From contig CAJOQM010000014.1 in the NCBI GenBank assembly GCA_905236845.1, positions 1-56,213 of the forward strand: a stretch of DNA of 56,213 bases, given 5' to 3'. Positions within the stretch are counted from its first letter, which is position 1. Every line of letters starts with the position of its first letter. Made by a program: the position numbers and the translations under genes. Below the pieces are notes generated by a model, which worked only from the letters and a program-made list of their open reading frames with translations, searched no databases and was not told the origin of the DNA. Origin of the DNA: an uncultured Lachnospiraceae bacterium. Lineage in GTDB: Bacteria > Bacillota > Clostridia > Lachnospirales > Lachnospiraceae. Of the stretch, positions 16,501-25,078 are shown piece by piece.

Positions 16501-18459
16501 TGTGACATTTTTCGTCATATCGTAAAGATCGAGGGATTCTTCAAGGCATGTGATATTACCGTTTGCATCTCTTAATACTTTATAAAGCTGACCGTCGCCT
16601 GCCTCTGCTTCTTTTCCGTTTTCATCTGTTACGGAAAGGACATTTGGAAGACTTTCCGATAGATAATCATCTGTTTTGTATATCCAGACATAAGTATATC
16701 CGCCATCTGCAAGAAGCGCAGGGAATGAATCTATTGTGTATTGATCCGTATCTACCAGACGTATGGTACAGCCCCCTTCTATAAATCTAAAGGGCAAAAA
16801 CAGATAATTTTGAACCTGTTCCTGAAGATAGTAAACAGCCACATTCTGGGGATATTCGTTTTTTGTATCCTGGCTAATTATATAAACCTTGTCATTTTGT
16901 GTAAGGACAGATTGTATTATCTTTACCTCCGCTCCGCTTTTCCTGATGTCATAGCTTCCGGGGATTTTTTTGGAATTAAGAGATGTAGCATTGCATATAA
17001 ATTTCCCGTTAAGACCTAGCATCAAAAATATGCACAGCCCGGCAATGACCAGCTTTTTGACCGTTTCTGATGATTTTATCTTCGGATTTTCCTTCAGAAA
17101 TCCTGCCAGAGAAATAATGGCAAGAAAAATTACAAAAATAGCAAAATAACGTTTGAAGCCCGGGAATGTAAAGATTCCGTCTTCATATTTTTCATCCGCA
17201 TATCTTACGAAAAACTGAAAAGCAAGTCCCAGGAAAAATACAAAGAAAAGATAAAGGAGTTCTATGGATCTAAGCAGATATTTTTTGCGTTTTTTAATCA
17301 TAAAACCGGTATAAATTATAAGAGTAATAAAAAGTATTATGCAAAATGCAGTGCATAATTTAAGAGAGGATTTGGCTCCCGCCAGGGGGTCGGAGAAAAG
17401 AAACCTTACAAGGTTAATAAGTCCGTATTCTTCTTTGCCTTCTCTATAGCCGTACAGCTCTACGGATTGAGCCAAAGACGATGGCAATAAAGATGATAAA
17501 ATATGCTTTTTATAGAGCATATATAAAGCGGATGCTCCCGCAAAAGTAACTGCAAATAATCCTGTGTATCCCCATTTAAAAACAGACATAATCCTGCTGT
17601 TTTTTGTTTTGCCGTTTTCGACAAAGAATTTCTCCGAAATAATAAACAAAAGTGAGAAAAAAGCCATAATAAGTCCGGCGGGAGATTTTATGAAGGGCAG
17701 GGTCAAAAGACCGGATGCAATAACAATAAAATTGACGGTCTTTTGCTTTTTATCCCTCATCGTAAACCAGCTGCAAAGTCCGCCTGCCCATGCGCCGCAG
17801 TGAAGATCCGTATACAGAGTTTTGTAAGGATAGATATATATGCTGAAAATAAGCAAAAATATAACAGCCCCATATGCTATGGCATATCGCTTGTTTTTAT
17901 TGTCAAAGCGTGTTACGGGAAGAAGGATTCCTATCCAAAGAAGAAAGAAAGATACCGCATACATCATCCCTTCGTTTAGGCCGGTAAATTTCTGGAAAAA
18001 TACATTAAAAAGAGCGGTACCTATGACTTCGGAGTCTCCCAGAGTAAAGGTAGACCAGTCGATAAGGGAATCTCTTTCAAAAAGATATTTTATTTCGGAT
18101 GCGTAGCCGTGGAATTCGTCTATATGCTGGATGAAATCGCCGTAATAAGCCAGTGTGCCATAAACAAGCGCCATTATCATCAGTAAAAAGGCTATATCAA
18201 AGTGTGCGGTGAATGACGCACCGCTCTTGCGGGATTTATATACAAAAAGTCCGTATCCCGCAGCGGAAAATACGCATAAGAAAACCATCCCCGCATTAAG
18301 AGTGCCAAGAAAGCGGAGGCTTAGGTACAAAATCATCATGACGAGGGATGCCGATACGTAGAATCCTTCGCCTGATTTCATGCCAAGGACAGCATGAAAA
18401 AGAAAGGCACATCCCATAAATACAAGGAAGGCGCATATCATCATTAAAATACAGTTCAA
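16495..18459 (-). CDS. Polytopic membrane protein, GT-C-like (candidate polymer or sugar-lipid transferase)
   Basis: A 654 aa protein with about 12-14 predicted membrane segments through residue ~470, then a soluble C-terminal domain of about 180 residues. After the third or fourth segment a loop reads DFIQHIDEFHGYASEIKYLF; an acidic Asp-Glu motif in the first large external loop is characteristic of GT-C transferases that use lipid-linked sugars. I do not recognise a named family. The start is TTG at 18459, supported by AAAGGGAG about 6 nt upstream. It lies downstream of the GT2-TagF gene on the same strand and is probably cotranscribed. Roles as a polymerase, ligase or side-chain transferase are all open. 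Confidence 0.7.
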   Translation of the reverse strand: MNCILMMICAFLVFMGCAFLFHAVLGMKSGEGFYVSASLVMMILYLSLRFLGTLNAGMVFLCVFSAAGYGLFVYKSRKSGASFTAHFDIAFLLMIMALVYGTLAYYGDFIQHIDEFHGYASEIKYLFERDSLIDWSTFTLGDSEVIGTALFNVFFQKFTGLNEGMMYAVSFFLLWIGILLPVTRFDNKNKRYAIAYGAVIFLLIFSIYIYPYKTLYTDLHCGAWAGGLCSWFTMRDKKQKTVNFIVIASGLLTLPFIKSPAGLIMAFFSLLFIISEKFFVENGKTKNSRIMSVFKWGYTGLFAVTFAGASALYMLYKKHILSSLLPSSLAQSVELYGYREGKEEYGLINLVRFLFSDPLAGAKSSLKLCTAFCIILFITLIIYTGFMIKKRKKYLLRSIELLYLFFVFFLGLAFQFFVRYADEKYEDGIFTFPGFKRYFAIFVIFLAIISLAGFLKENPKIKSSETVKKLVIAGLCIFLMLGLNGKFICNATSLNSKKIPGSYDIRKSGAEVKIIQSVLTQNDKVYIISQDTKNEYPQNVAVYYLQEQVQNYLFLPFRFIEGGCTIRLVDTDQYTIDSFPALLADGGYTYVWIYKTDDYLSESLPNVLSVTDENGKEAEAGDGQLYKVLRDANGNITCLEESLDLYDMTKNVTK

Positions 18460-18481
18460 TATATTCTCCCTTTATGTGTTT

Positions 18482-18528
18482 ATTTAAGCGCTGCGGCAAT
18501 TGCGCAAACGAGGTGTGAACGCTTAAAT
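18482..18528 (-). other. Intercistronic stem-loop
   Basis: ATTTAAGCG (18482-18490) and CGCTTAAAT (18520-18528) form a perfect 9-bp inverted repeat in the 72-nt gap between the two minus-strand genes. The loop includes TTGCGCAA, itself a palindrome. No T-run follows on the minus strand, so it looks like an RNA-stability or processing element, or a protein-binding palindrome. Confidence 0.5.
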
Positions 18529-18531
18529 TTA

Positions 18532-21525
18532 TCACAGCTTAAGCCCGATATAATCAAGTATCCTTTCCGTGGCATGACCGTCGCAGGAGCGCATAAATTT
18601 ATATCTGAAATCCTGCATGCGCTTTAAGTCGAAGCGCTCGTCGATATGTTTTATATAGTCAACAATTTCCTCGGTGTTTGAAACCACGGGACCGGGCGCC
18701 ATTTCAAAATAATCGTAATAAAATCCTCTCCAGTCAAAATACGTATCCAGATCGTACGCAAAGAATATAAGCGGCCGCTCCAGAAGCGAATATTCAAATA
18801 CCAGAGAAGAATAATCGGAAATACAGATATCCGCTGCGCAGAGCATATCCGAGATATCACTTCCCACCGTAAGATCCAGAGCAAAGGAGCCCCTGTATCT
18901 CTCGGGAATCTCGGGAGGACGGCTTACGAGGGGATGCTGTTTTACCAGTATTACATATTCATCTCCCAGCTCTTCATAAAGTCTGTCGTAATCGAGTCTG
19001 TCCGGACCGTAAGGGTTTCCTACACGGCCTCTGAAGGTGGGTGCATACAGGATTATTTTCTTTCCCCGGGCAAAGGGAGCAAGTTCCAGAACCCGGTCTT
19101 TTGCAGATGTTATATATTCTTCGTCATAGAAAACGTCTGTACGGCTGATGCCCAGAGGCTGTACTACATTTTTGCCCTGATAGAACATAGCTTCTTCGTA
19201 TGCCCATACTACCTCGGGACTTGATACGGTAAGCAGGGTATAATTCGCATACTGTCGGAACATTTTCTGGGTCAGGGCACTGCCGCCGAAGAGCTTATCC
19301 GCTGTGCTGAATCCGAATTTCTTGAAAGCACCGCAGCCATGCCAAAGCTGAACCACATGGGTCTGAGGGCGCATCTTCAGATTTGCAAAATCCGTACTGG
19401 AATCATCCATAAAGATATATTTGGCTGTTGCGATATCTTTTACGAAGGCGCTTGATTTTTTGTATGTCTCTATGAGCCGGGTGTTAAGCTTGTTCATGTA
19501 ATGAACTGTAATTTCGTATTTACCGGAGTTTTTGATGGTGTCATACATGACCGAGATTCCCGGGGTGATATATGGATGTTTCGGCACCATGAATATGACT
19601 TTATTTTCCTTAAGAGGCTTTCTCGCTTCCCGGGAATAATACATGGGATAGAGTATCTTAAGGGTAATAAACTGGAATATCCTTCGTATGGTTTTTATTC
19701 TTAAGTTGCGAGCCCTGCGTGCATAACTCTTTGCAGGGTGTGATTCCTTTTCATATCTTTGTATCTGAGTGTGCTCAATATTCAGGTAGTGCTTGTAACG
19801 CAGACGGACAATGATATCACGGGTGCGGGATATTATTTGGGAATCGCTAAGGGTCGTAACAAATCCTACAGGCGGGAATTTTTCAAAAGAAGCGGACGTA
19901 TATATCCTGTACAGATCCTTTTGAGTATTTCCCGTAAAGAAAAGCTTGCGGTTTATCATTTTTTTGCAGTTAAACAGTTTGTTTCCCCAGAACAGATCCA
20001 GCTTGTTATAAGCTGTATGAAGCTTATGGTAGCAGAATCTGCGTACAAAAGCCCCCTCATTGCTTTTTTGGGGCACGAGAATGTCTTTATGGCTCTTAAG
20101 CAACGGAGAAGAAACAAAGGATTTATTCATGATAGCCCGGTACTGGAGCAATATCGTGTTATATTCCGGAAGAATACCCGACTCTGCAAATGTTACAAAT
20201 TTTCCTCGCAGAGAAGGCATTTTTTCTTTATGGAATTTCTCCGGATTATCCCCGGGATCTATGGTGGTATAATTAGGCATATTCCTGACTTCAAGAGGAA
20301 CATATTCAGCAAGAGCCTCATCTACGGCAAGCTCAAATACAGGCAGAGCCTGACTGTAATATGCCTTGATAAGATTCGGAACATCCTCGCCCTTTACCAG
20401 CTGATGCAGGAAAACTATGGATACTTCAGGATACTTTGCCATTTTTTCCCGGGCGGGGAAGCCATCCTTCAGGTGAAGATCCCGGTTTTCATCAAAGAGC
20501 TTTGCCTTATCAGTATCAAAAAGCTCATCCAGGCATTCGTTATAAACCGCCTCGATTTCTTCGTGGATTGCTGTATCCAAGAGCCAGATATTTCGAAGAT
20601 ATCCGTTGATTATGACTTCATTTAGATAAAAACGGATAAGACATGAACGCAGTTTTTCGTAGAGATATTCGGTCTCGGTTTTTGTCTTTTCCGAAACAGG
20701 TTCTTTGTCTCTGATCTCGCGTTCGAGGGTAACCCTTCGGTCTAAAGCAAGCTTTAAGATGCTGAGTACTTTGCGGGCACCGGATATGTTAAAAGGAGAC
20801 AGACTTACAGAAGCGTTGTATATTTTGGATAAAGGAGAGCTTTTACTTGTAAAAAGCACATCATTATCATATCCGGTAACAACCCTGGCACCGGCTATGG
20901 CAAGAGCTTTTATCAAGAACAAACTCTGATTGTCATCTCCCGTGAATTTAAAATCTTCCTGAACCAGAAGCTCCCGCCTTATAAGGACGGATGAAAAGTC
21001 CATAAGCCCGGTCAGATCGCTGTACAAAGAGGAAGTTTCTTCTGTTTTGGAAAGCTCGAGCGTTATGGGTTCACGCATCATGACATGGTCGTTTACAAGG
21101 CGGCCTACCACCAGGTCGCTTCGACGACCCGTAGCTGCGCTGTAGAAATTATTGAGCATGGTGGGCTGGTCTTTAAATCTTCCCTTGGCAGTCACAAAAA
21201 GAATATACTCGCCCCGGGATGCATTCAGCCCTGCATCATAAAATTGAATCAGGGAAAGAGATTCACATTTAACAGTCTTAAAATGTTTGTCTCCGCTTGC
21301 GATTTCTTCGACCTGAATCTTTGTGTTTTCGTCGATATAAACTATGATTGCCTCAAAAAACCTGAAAGTCTGGCTTTTTAGCAATACGAGATTCTCCCGC
21401 AGATGGGCAGAGTCTTCCATTACCGGTATAATGACAGAAACCTTCGGCGTCACCTCTATGGTGTGAGTAGAAGGCTGTGATGTTGTTGAATCTGATGTTT
21501 TCTGTTTATCAATAGTATTTTCCAT
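18532..21525 (-). CDS. GT2-type domain fused to CDP-glycerol/ribitol phosphotransferase (TagF/TarL-like)
   Basis: A 997 aa two-enzyme protein. Residues about 26-250 form a GT2-like domain (PKVSVIIPVMEDSAHL), with a less conserved donor site. A long mostly helical middle follows. The C-terminal ~370 residues are a Glyphos_transf (PF04464) domain: VQLWHGCGAFKKFG, ILYAPTFRGRVG, VKQHPLV, CISDYSSLVFEYSLLERPLI and the RGFYYD end are those of TagF/TagB/TarL enzymes that polymerise poly(glycerol- or ribitol-phosphate) from CDP-alditols. I choose ATG 21525; an in-frame TTG at 21576 with GGGAGA upstream is the alternative, but a strong promoter lies across that stretch. It probably works with the TarI-like enzyme at 7900-8625. 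Confidence 0.87.
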   Translation of the reverse strand: MENTIDKQKTSDSTTSQPSTHTIEVTPKVSVIIPVMEDSAHLRENLVLLKSQTFRFFEAIIVYIDENTKIQVEEIASGDKHFKTVKCESLSLIQFYDAGLNASRGEYILFVTAKGRFKDQPTMLNNFYSAATGRRSDLVVGRLVNDHVMMREPITLELSKTEETSSLYSDLTGLMDFSSVLIRRELLVQEDFKFTGDDNQSLFLIKALAIAGARVVTGYDNDVLFTSKSSPLSKIYNASVSLSPFNISGARKVLSILKLALDRRVTLEREIRDKEPVSEKTKTETEYLYEKLRSCLIRFYLNEVIINGYLRNIWLLDTAIHEEIEAVYNECLDELFDTDKAKLFDENRDLHLKDGFPAREKMAKYPEVSIVFLHQLVKGEDVPNLIKAYYSQALPVFELAVDEALAEYVPLEVRNMPNYTTIDPGDNPEKFHKEKMPSLRGKFVTFAESGILPEYNTILLQYRAIMNKSFVSSPLLKSHKDILVPQKSNEGAFVRRFCYHKLHTAYNKLDLFWGNKLFNCKKMINRKLFFTGNTQKDLYRIYTSASFEKFPPVGFVTTLSDSQIISRTRDIIVRLRYKHYLNIEHTQIQRYEKESHPAKSYARRARNLRIKTIRRIFQFITLKILYPMYYSREARKPLKENKVIFMVPKHPYITPGISVMYDTIKNSGKYEITVHYMNKLNTRLIETYKKSSAFVKDIATAKYIFMDDSSTDFANLKMRPQTHVVQLWHGCGAFKKFGFSTADKLFGGSALTQKMFRQYANYTLLTVSSPEVVWAYEEAMFYQGKNVVQPLGISRTDVFYDEEYITSAKDRVLELAPFARGKKIILYAPTFRGRVGNPYGPDRLDYDRLYEELGDEYVILVKQHPLVSRPPEIPERYRGSFALDLTVGSDISDMLCAADICISDYSSLVFEYSLLERPLIFFAYDLDTYFDWRGFYYDYFEMAPGPVVSNTEEIVDYIKHIDERFDLKRMQDFRYKFMRSCDGHATERILDYIGLKL

Positions 21526-21532
21526 GCCGTAT

Positions 21533-21561
21533 ATTATATATAAGAAGCGCTTCAAGGTCAA
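21533..21561 (-). promoter_or_regulatory. Near-consensus promoter ending at the start codon
   Basis: Read on the minus strand, TTGACC (21561-21556) and TATAAT (21538-21533) are separated by exactly 17 nt. Transcription would begin about 6-8 nt further, at about 21526, next to the ATG at 21525. No Shine-Dalgarno fits between, so the mRNA would be leaderless or nearly so. Confidence 0.65.
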
Positions 21562-21694
21562 GAAAAGAGGCAGCAACCGGGCTCTCCCACAATCGCAGCA
21601 TCAAAAAAGGTTCATATATAGCACCTGAAACAGCAGTCGGACTCCCCCTCTTGAAAAATCCCGGCAAAAATGATACTCTATAACAGCGTGCGTC

Positions 21695-21735
21695 CGGCGG
21701 CATTTACGTCGTGTTCGGGTGCGGCCCTGCCGCCG
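21695..21735 (+). other. GC-rich stem-loop in the metY leader
   Basis: CGGCGGCA (21695-21702) pairs perfectly with TGCCGCCG (21728-21735) around a 25-nt loop, ending 43 nt before the metY start. No U-run follows. It does not show the conserved core of a SAM riboswitch. It could be a regulatory leader hairpin. I see no convincing + strand promoter between 21577 and 21778; a poor candidate begins TTGAAA at 21651. Confidence 0.45.
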
Positions 21736-21778
21736 CAAATAAAGGACTTACAAATATTATAAGAGGAGATATAATAAA

Positions 21779-23059
21779 ATGAGCAATCAAATAGAAACAA
21801 GATGTGTAAGAGGCGGATATACGCCCAAAAACGGCGAACCCCGCCAGATTCCAATATATCAGAGTACTACGTTCCGATATGAGACCAGCGAGGAGATGGG
21901 CAAGCTTTTTGACCTGGAGGCGTCGGGGTATTTTTATACCAGACTTCAGAATCCTACGAACGACCTGGTAGCGGCAAAGATTACCGAGATGGAGGGTGGC
22001 GCTTTCGGCATGCTTACATCTTCGGGACAGGCGGCGAATTTCTTTGCTGTGTTTAATATATGCGAGAGTGGCGATCATTTTTTGGCATCGTCCTCGATAT
22101 ATGGCGGCACATATAATCTTTTCGGATATACTCTGGCAAAGATGGGCATAGAATGCACTTTCTATGACAACGATATTTCCGATGAGGAGATGGAAAAGCT
22201 TTTCCGCCCGAATACAAAATGCGTTTTCGGAGAGACGATTTCAAACCCCACGGTTCGGGTATATGATATAGAGCGCTTTGCAAAGATTGCTCATAATCAC
22301 GGAGTCCCTCTTATCGTGGACAACACCTTTGCTACCCCCGTAAAGTGCCGGCCTATTGAGTGGGGAGCTGATATCGTGACTCACTCCACTACCAAGTACA
22401 TGGACGGTCATGCATCGGGAGTGGGCGGAGCCATTATTGATTCCGGTAATTTTGACTGGGCTGCCCATGCAGATAAATTCCCCGGGCTTACTACGCCTGA
22501 TGAGTCTTATCACGGACTTGTATATACGGAGAAATTCGGAAAAGGTGCTTTTATTACAAAAGCCACCAGCCAGCTTATGAGAGACTTCGGAGCTATCCAG
22601 TCTCCCCAGAATGCGTATTATCTTAATATCGGATTGGAGTCTCTTCATGTCCGCATGGACAGGCATTGTGAGAATGCCCTTAAGGTAGCGAAGTTCCTGG
22701 AAGAGTCAGATAAGGTTGCGTGGATTCAGTATCCCGACCTTGCATCAGACCCGGATAATACCATGGCAAAGAAATATTTGCCCGGCGGCTCCTGCGGAGT
22801 CATGTGCTTTGGAGTAAAGGGAGGCAGAGAGGCGTGCCTTAAGTTTATGTCGGATCTAAAGCTTGTAAGCATAGTTACTCATGTGGCGGATGCCCAGACC
22901 TGCCTTTTGCATCCTGCGAGTCATACTCACCGTCAGATGAGTGAAGAAGAGCTTCTTGCCGCAGGCGTAAAGCCGGATCTTATCAGATTGTCCATAGGAC
23001 TTGAAAATGCAGATGACATCATAGAAGACATAAAGAAGGGACTTGATAATGTTCGGTAA
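21779..23059 (+). CDS. metY: O-acetylhomoserine sulfhydrylase (MetY-type PLP enzyme)
   Basis: A cytoplasmic Cys/Met-metabolism PLP enzyme of 426 aa. The PLP-lysine motif is HSTTKYMDGHASGVGG near residue 205, with the phosphate-binding SSGQAAN and the Asp in VDNTFATP. The overall length and the insertion after the PLP lysine (GNFDWAAHADKFPGLTTPDE) are typical of MetY, not of the ~380 aa cystathionine lyases or synthases, so direct sulfhydrylation of O-acetylhomoserine to homocysteine is the best call; methionine gamma-lyase is a weaker alternative. GAGGAG precedes the ATG. The next gene overlaps its last 11 nt. Confidence 0.86.
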   Translation: MSNQIETRCVRGGYTPKNGEPRQIPIYQSTTFRYETSEEMGKLFDLEASGYFYTRLQNPTNDLVAAKITEMEGGAFGMLTSSGQAANFFAVFNICESGDHFLASSSIYGGTYNLFGYTLAKMGIECTFYDNDISDEEMEKLFRPNTKCVFGETISNPTVRVYDIERFAKIAHNHGVPLIVDNTFATPVKCRPIEWGADIVTHSTTKYMDGHASGVGGAIIDSGNFDWAAHADKFPGLTTPDESYHGLVYTEKFGKGAFITKATSQLMRDFGAIQSPQNAYYLNIGLESLHVRMDRHCENALKVAKFLEESDKVAWIQYPDLASDPDNTMAKKYLPGGSCGVMCFGVKGGREACLKFMSDLKLVSIVTHVADAQTCLLHPASHTHRQMSEEELLAAGVKPDLIRLSIGLENADDIIEDIKKGLDNVR

Positions 23060-23924
23060 GATAGGCAGAAACGATCCTTGCTGGTGCGGATGCGGTAAAA
23101 AATACAAAGCCTGCCATATGGCTTATGACGAAAAACTCAAAGATTTCAAGCGTCAGGGGTATGTGGTTCCCAGGCGCAAACTTATTAAAAAACCGGAAGA
23201 TATAGAGGGAATAAAAAGAAGCGCCGTTATAAACATGGCGTGCCTTGATGCCGTGGGAGAGGCTATCCGCCCTGGAATGTGCACGCAGGAAATTGATGAT
23301 ATAGTATCAAAGGTTACCCGGGATATGGGCGGCATTCCCGCACCTTTAGACTATGAGGGATTTCCCAAGAGCGTTTGTACTTCCATAAACGATGTGGTTT
23401 GCCATGGCATACCCTCCGAGGATGAAATACTCGAAGAAGGCGATATTGTAAATGTGGATTGTTCCACGATTTTGGATGGATATTTTTCTGATTCATCGAG
23501 AATGTTTCTTATCGGCGAGGTTCAGGATGACTGGAAACAGCTGGTAGCAGATGTAAAGGAAAGTGTGCAGATAGGGCTTGATCATGTAAAGCCCTGGATG
23601 CCCATGGGTCATATGAGCCACGCCATAGACGAGTTTTGCCAATCCAAAGGATACGAGGTGGTTCGGGAAATCGGCGGTCACGGTATCGGCCTGGAATTCC
23701 ACGAAGATCCTTTTGTAAGCTATGTTCTTCATGAAGATGAGGGTATGATAATGGCGCCGGGACTTTGCTTTACCATAGAGCCCATGGTAAATATGGGCAG
23801 GCATGATGTGCTGGTGGATGAGGACGACGAATGGACGGTGTTTACCGAAGACGGCAGTCCTTCCGCCCAGTGGGAAGTCCAGCTGGTGGTTACGGATACC
23901 GGTTACGAGGTTTTGTGCAGCTAG
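23049..23924 (+). CDS. map: Methionine aminopeptidase with N-terminal SEC-C zinc motif
   Basis: Removes the initiator Met from nascent proteins. The N-terminal ~25 residues (GRNDPCWCGCGKKYKACH) are a SEC-C-type zinc motif, as in the longer Firmicute MetAPs. The catalytic domain has the metal ligands in NVDCSTILDGYFSDSSRMF, GGHGIGLEFHEDP, FTIEPMVNMG and SAQWEVQLVVT. 291 aa. I prefer ATG 23049, which sits about 8 nt after AAGGGA; a TTG at 23043 is too close to it. The start overlaps the metY stop, so the two are translationally coupled. The SEC-C motif probably helps ribosome docking (inference). Confidence 0.93.
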   Translation: MFGKIGRNDPCWCGCGKKYKACHMAYDEKLKDFKRQGYVVPRRKLIKKPEDIEGIKRSAVINMACLDAVGEAIRPGMCTQEIDDIVSKVTRDMGGIPAPLDYEGFPKSVCTSINDVVCHGIPSEDEILEEGDIVNVDCSTILDGYFSDSSRMFLIGEVQDDWKQLVADVKESVQIGLDHVKPWMPMGHMSHAIDEFCQSKGYEVVREIGGHGIGLEFHEDPFVSYVLHEDEGMIMAPGLCFTIEPMVNMGRHDVLVDEDDEWTVFTEDGSPSAQWEVQLVVTDTGYEVLCS

Positions 23925-23965
23925 CCGCTCCGGCCGGAATAAATGCCGGGGGAAAGGGAAATGTT

Positions 23966-25078
23966 ATGAAAATCCTGCATTGCGCAGATATACATCTGGA
24001 CAGTTCTTTGAGGACAAATCTCGACAGAGATAAGGCGGCTTTGCGCAAGAACGAGCTTTTGAGCGCTTTTTCCGATATGGTGAAATATGCCGTTTCGGAG
24101 GATATATCTGCCGTAATTATTGCAGGAGATCTTTTTGACAACAAAAATATCAGCGCAAATGCGCTAAATACCGTAAAAGATATCATAGAAACAAATGGGG
24201 ATATTACGTTTTATTTTCTTTCCGGAAATCACGATTCGGACGCTTTTGTGCGCTCATTCGGCGATCTTCCGGAAAATCTTTTTATTTTTTCGAATGAATG
24301 GACTTCCTATCGAACGGAATTATCCTCGGGAAAATATCTGAATGTGACGGGTATAGAGTTGGATAAGACTAACTCGGATACGGCTTCGTCCGGACTCTTC
24401 CTTAAAACAGATGAATTTAATATAGTCGTTATGCACGGGCAGCTTGAAGAATATGGTGCGAGGGACAAGGCGGAGGTCATAGATCTGCGCCAATATTGCG
24501 CAAAGAACATAGACTACCTTGCTCTGGGACATATCCATGAATACAGAAAAGGAGAGCTCGGAGGAAGGGGAGTGTGGTGCTATCCGGGATGCCTTGAAGG
24601 AAGAGGCTATGATGAATGCGGAGAACACGGCTTTGTTGTGCTTGATATAGATGAAGGGACGCTGGAGTTTGAAACGGAGTTTGTATCTTTTGCAAAGCGC
24701 CATATATATGAGCTTAATGTTGATATATCAAAGTGTGCAACGACTCCGGAAATATTAAGAGAAATAGATAAGGCTACCGGGGAAGCGGGATGCTTTGGCG
24801 AGGATATGGTAAAGGTCGTCCTTACGGGAAGCGTAGACGTGGATTGCGAAAAGAACACGGCGCAGATAGAACAGTATCTGTCTGCGGCGTATTTTGCGTC
24901 AAAGGTATATGATAAAAGTGAGATTTACGTGGATTACGACGACTATGCGAAGGAAGCGTCCTTAAAGGGAGAGTTTGTCCGTCTGATACATGATAGTAAC
25001 GCAATTCTTCCGGAGGATAAGGGACTTGTCATAAGATGCGGAGTAAAAGCGCTGGCAGGAGAGGAGATTGAATTATGA
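23966..25078 (+). CDS. SbcD/YhaO-like metallophosphoesterase (DNA repair exonuclease)
   Basis: A calcineurin-like nuclease of 370 aa of the SbcD/Mre11/YhaO group. Metal-binding motifs appear in order: MKILHCADIHLD, IIAGDLFDN, LSGNHDSD, VMHGQ and LALGHIHEYR. The start at 23966 follows GGAAAGGGAA and makes the protein begin at the first motif; an upstream in-frame ATG at 23831 lies inside map and is not credible. It overlaps the following coiled-coil ATPase by 4 nt. By analogy with SbcCD the two should form a DNA end-processing complex. The residues after ~250 are less conserved and form the partner-binding cap. Confidence 0.88.
   Translation: MKILHCADIHLDSSLRTNLDRDKAALRKNELLSAFSDMVKYAVSEDISAVIIAGDLFDNKNISANALNTVKDIIETNGDITFYFLSGNHDSDAFVRSFGDLPENLFIFSNEWTSYRTELSSGKYLNVTGIELDKTNSDTASSGLFLKTDEFNIVVMHGQLEEYGARDKAEVIDLRQYCAKNIDYLALGHIHEYRKGELGGRGVWCYPGCLEGRGYDECGEHGFVVLDIDEGTLEFETEFVSFAKRHIYELNVDISKCATTPEILREIDKATGEAGCFGEDMVKVVLTGSVDVDCEKNTAQIEQYLSAAYFASKVYDKSEIYVDYDDYAKEASLKGEFVRLIHDSNAILPEDKGLVIRCGVKALAGEEIEL

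Noticed and set aside
21577..21778. SAM riboswitch or T-box before metY
   Set aside because: I looked for the conserved core of SAM-I and for the T-box sequence and saw neither; only a simple GC-rich stem is present.
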